Assembly (NCBI GenBank): GCA_002781805.1
Contig: PFFZ01000048.1
Coordinates: forward strand, 675-10,178
Origin: Nitrosopumilales archaeon CG15_BIG_FIL_POST_REV_8_21_14_020_37_12
GTDB lineage: Archaea > Thermoproteota > Nitrososphaeria > Nitrososphaerales > Nitrosopumilaceae
Direction: 5' to 3'
DNA: 9,504 nucleotides
Translations under genes and position numbers: made by a program
The notes under the pieces: generated by a model
What the model was told of the DNA's origin: nothing
Database searches by the model: none
Seen by the model: only the letters and a program-made list of their open reading frames with translations
Shown: piece by piece, positions 6,126 through 9,504 of the stretch
Layout of the letters: the number at the start of each line of letters is the position of its first letter
Numbering within the stretch: position 1 is the first letter of the stretch

Positions 6126-7398
6126 CATGTCCTGGATTGTATCGAAGTATCGCTCCCACTTTTCCTAAACTTGAGAGCATCGCTCCGTGTTCTGCAGTTC
6201 CTGAAATGACCTCTAGTCGGGTACCTGTTTTTGCTGCAATCAATTCCAAATAATCAACAATGTCTTGCTCATTTGCTTCTACTTCCATGGAATTACAGCT
6301 TGGACATGGACTAGTCGTATACTGTGTTTTTTTTGGAATGACCTGAGACCTTTCTACAATTTCTTCTTGTGTAGTTTGACATCTCCGGCATTTTCCTTCA
6401 ACCCTGTGCATGTTGGTATCATCTGTGATAATTAATGTCTTGACAACATTGTTTTTGAGCAATTCGATTACTTCCTTTAGACCATATGTACCAAGTCCTG
6501 TATTGGCGTTGATTTCTCTAAAAAGATCTTCAACCATTTTTTTCTCCTCAACCATCCTGAAATCCGATAGAATATCTCCTGATTTTGCAAATGCTTCTCT
6601 GATTCCCTCCGCTCCTGAATACGATGAGTCTATTGTTGAAATTATCATATTTTGTAATCTATACTCTAGATATCCCCCGTTGATAAAATCCTCTTTTGTT
6701 GGACCGGGTCCAGAAATTATGAGGCCTTTTACTGGGTATATGTCAATAAAATACTCTCTTGTGGTTTCTGCAACTCTGTTGTAATAATAAGACAATTCCA
6801 TCTCTCTGAGCTTTTGGAATCTCTTTGCTGACTGTCCTCCCTGCCTGTGTTTTCCTGCAACACCTGAGCCTGTTTGAGATAACACTTCTATTTTGTCTCC
6901 GTGTAATAATCCCCATCCTGCGTCCTTTGCATCTATTGCTAAAAACCCAATTAGATTGTCGTCTTTTAGCATGTCTTTTAGAATATCTACATGAAAATGA
7001 TCATCACATCTGTATAGGTATTGATTCAAATCTTTTGGAGGATCAATCTCCCAAACTTTAACCACTTCGCTGCCAAGTGGACCTCCTCCTTCCGGCGGCA
7101 GAGCTCCGCAAAACATTACAAGTCCACGTTCGGGGGTCTTTTTGTACAGCTTTAGTCTCTGAATTACCTTGCCTAATGAATCAACTACATGTGATCTTGT
7201 TAGATCAGATTTGATATTATCTGCAGTTCCCTGTTCTTGCTGCAACGAACCTATTATTTCATGAAGTTGTTTTCCTTTTGGGATGTATACGCTAATGAGT
7301 TCAGTACCCCTTCCTGATTTTTGGCTCAATTCCTCAAGTATTTTTCTAATTTTGTAAAGTTTGACGGAATCTTGCTTTTCTATGTTGATTTTACTCAT
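6118..7398 (-). CDS. prf1: Archaeal peptide chain release factor 1 (aRF1)
   Basis: aRF1 recognises all three stop codons in the ribosomal A site and triggers release of the finished protein. The 426-residue length fits archaeal eRF1-type factors. Domain 1 has the NIKS stop-codon motif at 61-64 and a FCG segment at 96-98 where eukaryotes have YxCxxxF. Domain 2 has the GGQ motif at 187-189 within GKHRQGGQSAKRF, which enters the peptidyl transferase centre. Domain 3 begins around 280 and carries two Cys pairs, C337/C340 and C365/C368, that form a probable zinc-binding mini-domain. The ATG at 7398 has a TATA box at 7421-7428. It is a single-copy essential gene in archaea, and all key motifs are intact. 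Confidence 0.97.
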   Translation of the reverse strand: MSKINIEKQDSVKLYKIRKILEELSQKSGRGTELISVYIPKGKQLHEIIGSLQQEQGTADNIKSDLTRSHVVDSLGKVIQRLKLYKKTPERGLVMFCGALPPEGGGPLGSEVVKVWEIDPPKDLNQYLYRCDDHFHVDILKDMLKDDNLIGFLAIDAKDAGWGLLHGDKIEVLSQTGSGVAGKHRQGGQSAKRFQKLREMELSYYYNRVAETTREYFIDIYPVKGLIISGPGPTKEDFINGGYLEYRLQNMIISTIDSSYSGAEGIREAFAKSGDILSDFRMVEEKKMVEDLFREINANTGLGTYGLKEVIELLKNNVVKTLIITDDTNMHRVEGKCRRCQTTQEEIVERSQVIPKKTQYTTSPCPSCNSMEVEANEQDIVDYLELIAAKTGTRLEVISGTAEHGAMLSSLGKVGAILRYNPGHAK

Positions 7399-7420
7399 TT
7401 GTACTCTATCTTGATTATGC

Positions 7421-7428
7421 GAATATTA
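7421..7428 (-). promoter_or_regulatory. TATA box for the aRF1 gene
   Basis: The minus strand reads TAATATTC (within CTTAATATTC, 7421-7430), 23-32 nt before the ATG at 7398. It lies in the 60-base gap after the DsbA-like gene, so aRF1 likely has its own transcript. Confidence 0.45.
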
Positions 7429-7458
7429 AGTTTGGTTGATTCCATTGGAAACATCAAA

Positions 7459-8103
7459 TTACAATTCATCAAATGTTTTTAGAAATACTTCTAGAGGTTG
7501 ATTGCCTCTAATTTTGATTACTTTCTCATCATTGAATATCAAAAATGATGGGGTTGCATCAATTCCGATATTTCTTCCAAAGTCATAAAGGTTGTTTACT
7601 TTATCATAATATACATGATTATCAAGGCAAATATTGAATTTATCTAGATTCAAACCTGCTGTATGTGCAAAAATGGCCAGAGATTCTCGGGTTATCCATC
7701 CCGTCTTTTCTCCTGCCCAATTCTTGTATACTTCATCATGATATTGCCAATATTTTCCTTGTTCATGTGCGCAATAGGAAGCTTCTGCTGCAAGAACCGA
7801 ATCTTTACCGTTTAGCGGAAAGTCTTTGAAGACAAGTTTTACTTTGCCTGTTTTGATAAATTCTTTTTCTATTGTCTTCAGTGTTGACTCGTGAAATTTA
7901 TAACAAAATGTACATTGATAATCTCCAAATTCCAAAATCGTAATTGGTGCTGATGGGCTGCCCAGTATAGGCGATCCTCCTTCGATAAGTTTTGATTTTG
8001 TAATGGATGCTATGCCTTCTTCAGATTCTTGATTGAATACTAAGATCATTCCTACTAAAACTCCTACAATTACTGGGATTGCAAGATAATAGATTTGCCT
8101 CAT
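7459..8103 (-). CDS. Membrane-anchored DsbA-like thiol-disulphide oxidoreductase
   Basis: This 214-residue protein has an N-terminal hydrophobic anchor (about 4-24) and a thioredoxin-fold domain with an inserted helical region, as in DsbA. The active site is C64-T-F-C67 in FGDYQCTFCYKFH, and the cis-proline loop is ATP at about 183-185 in GIDATPSFLIF. Two further cysteines, C111 and C159, lie in the helical insert and could form a structural disulphide. It probably forms or reshuffles disulphides in exported proteins on the outer face of the membrane. The ATG at 8103 is chosen over an adjacent TTG at 8106; a weak TATA-like box (8127-8134) lies upstream. No DsbB/VKOR-type partner is seen nearby. 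Thaumarchaeal genomes often hold several such proteins, so the specific substrate is unknown. Confidence 0.92.
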   Translation of the reverse strand: MRQIYYLAIPVIVGVLVGMILVFNQESEEGIASITKSKLIEGGSPILGSPSAPITILEFGDYQCTFCYKFHESTLKTIEKEFIKTGKVKLVFKDFPLNGKDSVLAAEASYCAHEQGKYWQYHDEVYKNWAGEKTGWITRESLAIFAHTAGLNLDKFNICLDNHVYYDKVNNLYDFGRNIGIDATPSFLIFNDEKVIKIRGNQPLEVFLKTFDEL

Positions 8104-8126
8104 CAACCTCTCGAAATTGAATTCAA

Positions 8127-8134
8127 GTAAATAT
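8127..8134 (-). promoter_or_regulatory. Weak TATA-like box for the DsbA-like gene
   Basis: The minus strand reads ATATTTAC, 24-31 nt before the ATG at 8103, in the 41-base gap after the wHTH gene. The match is moderate, and readthrough from upstream is also possible. Confidence 0.3.
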
Positions 8135-8144
8135 CTTGCCTAGA

Positions 8145-8774
8145 TTAACTTGTGGCAAGTGTCCATAATGCAGAATTTTTTGCCGATATTTCAGCTACAA
8201 ACGGATCATTTGATGATGAAATTATTATAACGTCATTCTCTTGCGGGGATAATTTTTCCAAAAGTCTTTTTTTTGTTCTAGGATCATCCTCAAAGCAATC
8301 CTGTTCGTCTCTTGGAAACACAAATCTATTATTCCTGAATATCACTGTAATGCATCCTGAAGATCCATATAGAATTGCATAGTCTCTTTGCTCCAATCCT
8401 GTTTTTATAACATCGGAGTAATTTTTTAATAAAATTGCATGATTGAACTTGCCCTGAATAGTGGCTGATTTTTCAATACTGCATTCATTGGAAATTACTT
8501 TGTTGAATTGTTTGATTAGTTTCTTTCCATTTTCTGTGAGAAATGTCCCGGATTTGGTCGTATCTGCAATACCTGCTTCTTTGAGATGTAAAATCAGTGT
8601 CTTTACTGCACCTTCTCCAATGTGAATCTCTCGTCCAAATGTTGCTCTGCTTACAAAATTGTCTTCAGCAAGCATTTGTAATGCTTTAAAAACATGAGGT
8701 ATGCTAAATGTTAAAATCTTACTGGAGCCTTTTCTTGACACTATATTTTGTAATGTTTGAATGTTTTTTCGCAC
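8145..8774 (-). CDS. Winged-helix protein with DUF4443-like C-terminal domain
   Basis: This 209-residue protein starts with a winged helix-turn-helix, about residues 25-90: helices around HVFKALQML and RATFGREIHIGEGAVKTLILHLKEAG, then a wing with GTFLTENGKKL. The second part, about 100-205, resembles the archaeal DUF4443 domain: AILYGSSGCITVIFRNNRFVFP, and an end with DVIIISSSNDPFVAEISA. Such proteins are likely DNA-binding regulators whose C-terminal domain could sense a ligand or form a dimer, but no ligand is known. The DUF4443 match is by recollection of pattern, not by search. The ATG at 8774 is followed in order by the DsbA-like gene 41 bases downstream. It has the strongest TATA box in the window, at 8792-8803. 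Confidence 0.8.
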   Translation of the reverse strand: MRKNIQTLQNIVSRKGSSKILTFSIPHVFKALQMLAEDNFVSRATFGREIHIGEGAVKTLILHLKEAGIADTTKSGTFLTENGKKLIKQFNKVISNECSIEKSATIQGKFNHAILLKNYSDVIKTGLEQRDYAILYGSSGCITVIFRNNRFVFPRDEQDCFEDDPRTKKRLLEKLSPQENDVIIISSSNDPFVAEISAKNSALWTLATS

Positions 8775-8791
8775 ATTCTTGATTTTGTTTT

Positions 8792-8803
8792 TTTATATAT
8801 AAA
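8792..8803 (-). promoter_or_regulatory. Strong palindromic TATA box for the wHTH gene
   Basis: TTTATATATAAA is an exact palindrome and an almost ideal archaeal TATA box, 18-29 nt before the ATG at 8774. It lies in the 47-base gap after the response regulator and implies a separate transcript for the wHTH gene. Confidence 0.65.
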
Positions 8804-8821
8804 TTCGATAAAATCCTGATT

Positions 8822-9499
8822 TTATTTGTGATGCATCTGGCTGATAATGTTTAATGCTTTACGGTATTTCTCCAAGGGTGTTTTTATGTTTTGATTAGAG
8901 TTAATCTCGTCAAATTTTTTCCACAGTGTATTTTTGTTGATCATGTCCTCCAAGGATTCTATTGAAAACGGTTTTTCTATGATCTCAATTACCTTATTAA
9001 TACGTGATACTGACTCTAAGAGAATCTTTCTGACATGTCCTGAGGCAAAAATAATTCTTTGATCTGGATTTATCTTAAGAATTTCAGATGCTGTCTCAAC
9101 TCCTGTCATATTTGGCATGATGTGATCTAAAATTACCACATCAAAACATCTTTTCAAATTATTTATTTTCGCAAACTTGTATTCTTTTTTGTAGATGTTT
9201 AGACATTTTTGTCCATCTGTAGCTGTAATTACATCCTGATGTGCCATCTTCAGCCAATCTCTATAAAGTTCCAATATTCTAGGATCATCCTCTGCAATTA
9301 ACAGTCTCATTTTGTTATGTTTGTAAAATCGCTTCATCTCAGTTTCAATTCCTCTTTGATTTAATTTACTGATTTGATATTTTATGGGCTCTAAAATTCT
9401 GTTATTTCCAGTTTTACCAAAAATTATCTCTACCATCTCTTCAAATAGAGTGTAATCTGTGATTATGTCTTGCTCATTTTTTCCACATTCTTTGGTCAT
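8822..9499 (-). CDS. Response regulator: REC domain with extra N-terminal segment and short C-terminal tail
   Basis: The receiver domain spans about residues 64-190 of 225. It has the acidic pocket D71/D72 (AEDD), phospho-acceptor D125 in VILDHIMPNMTG, the conserved Ser153 in FASGH and Lys176 in IEKPF. All residues needed for phosphorylation are present, so it should accept a phosphoryl group from a histidine kinase, which is not in the window. The loop after the second helix (about 103-118) is a little longer than usual. Residues 1-63 form an extra segment with a helical part (YTLFEEMVEIIFGKTGNN) and a basic stretch before the REC domain, of no family I recognise. The tail (about 191-225) is too short for a standard DNA-binding output domain. 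The ATG at 9499 is 5 bases from the window edge, so its promoter is not visible. A start at Met64 (9310) would give a plain REC domain. Confidence 0.88.
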   Translation of the reverse strand: MTKECGKNEQDIITDYTLFEEMVEIIFGKTGNNRILEPIKYQISKLNQRGIETEMKRFYKHNKMRLLIAEDDPRILELYRDWLKMAHQDVITATDGQKCLNIYKKEYKFAKINNLKRCFDVVILDHIMPNMTGVETASEILKINPDQRIIFASGHVRKILLESVSRINKVIEIIEKPFSIESLEDMINKNTLWKKFDEINSNQNIKTPLEKYRKALNIISQMHHK

Positions 9500-9504
9500 T
9501 ATAT

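Noticed and set aside
1..9504. Defence island, CRISPR array, mobile element or tRNA gene
   Set aside because: No direct-repeat array, transposase, integrase, terminal inverted repeats or tRNA-like cloverleaf was seen; most genes look like conserved chromosomal ones.

Overview
The window looks like chromosomal DNA of a marine ammonia-oxidising archaeon (Nitrososphaerota/Thaumarchaeota, Nitrosopumilus-like). Signs of this are the AT-rich sequence, an archaeal class-1 release factor (aRF1) with NIKS and GGQ motifs, an archaeal-style IlvD, a DUF4443-like winged-helix protein and a membrane-anchored DsbA-like thioredoxin. Nearly every gene also has an AT-rich TATA-like box about 22-29 nt upstream of its start codon, with no Shine-Dalgarno sequence, which is the layout of leaderless archaeal transcription. 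The organism assignment is inference from protein resemblance; no search was run.

Layout. Bases 1-64 hold the 5' end of a small membrane protein (minus). A GIY-YIG-domain protein (124-441, minus) diverges from a DinG/XPD-type superfamily 2 helicase (about 540-2219, plus). The Walker A motif of the helicase lies well upstream of its first usual start codon. A short inverted repeat and T-run follow it, then a small alpha-helical protein with an RNxxxH (HEPN-like) motif (2371-2928, plus). This gene converges on ilvD (2948-4621, minus). A small zinc-ribbon gene (4722-4928, plus) diverges from ilvD and overlaps tail-to-tail with a membrane-anchored, His/Cys-containing extracytoplasmic protein (4921-5517, minus). 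A HIT-family hydrolase (5721-6125, plus) overlaps tail-to-tail with aRF1 (6118-7398, minus). The last part is a run of minus-strand genes: DsbA-like oxidoreductase (7459-8103), winged-helix/DUF4443-like regulator (8145-8774) and a response regulator with an extra N-terminal segment (8822-9499).

The genes are mostly single transcription units with their own promoters, not one operon. They cover branched-chain amino acid synthesis (IlvD), translation termination (aRF1), nucleotide hydrolysis (HIT), DNA repair or unwinding (helicase, possibly the GIY-YIG protein), extracytoplasmic thiol chemistry (DsbA-like, perhaps the 4921-5517 protein) and signalling (REC protein, wHTH protein). No tRNA, rRNA, CRISPR array, insertion sequence or attachment site was seen. 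No stretch above 300 bases lacks a gene; the longest gap is 5518-5720.

I do not see a clear new multi-gene system. The points most worth a second look are the helicase with no usual start codon, the HEPN-like protein with a dyad in its upstream region, the two 8-nt convergent stop-codon overlaps, and the two proteins with unexplained domains (4921-5517 and 8822-9499).
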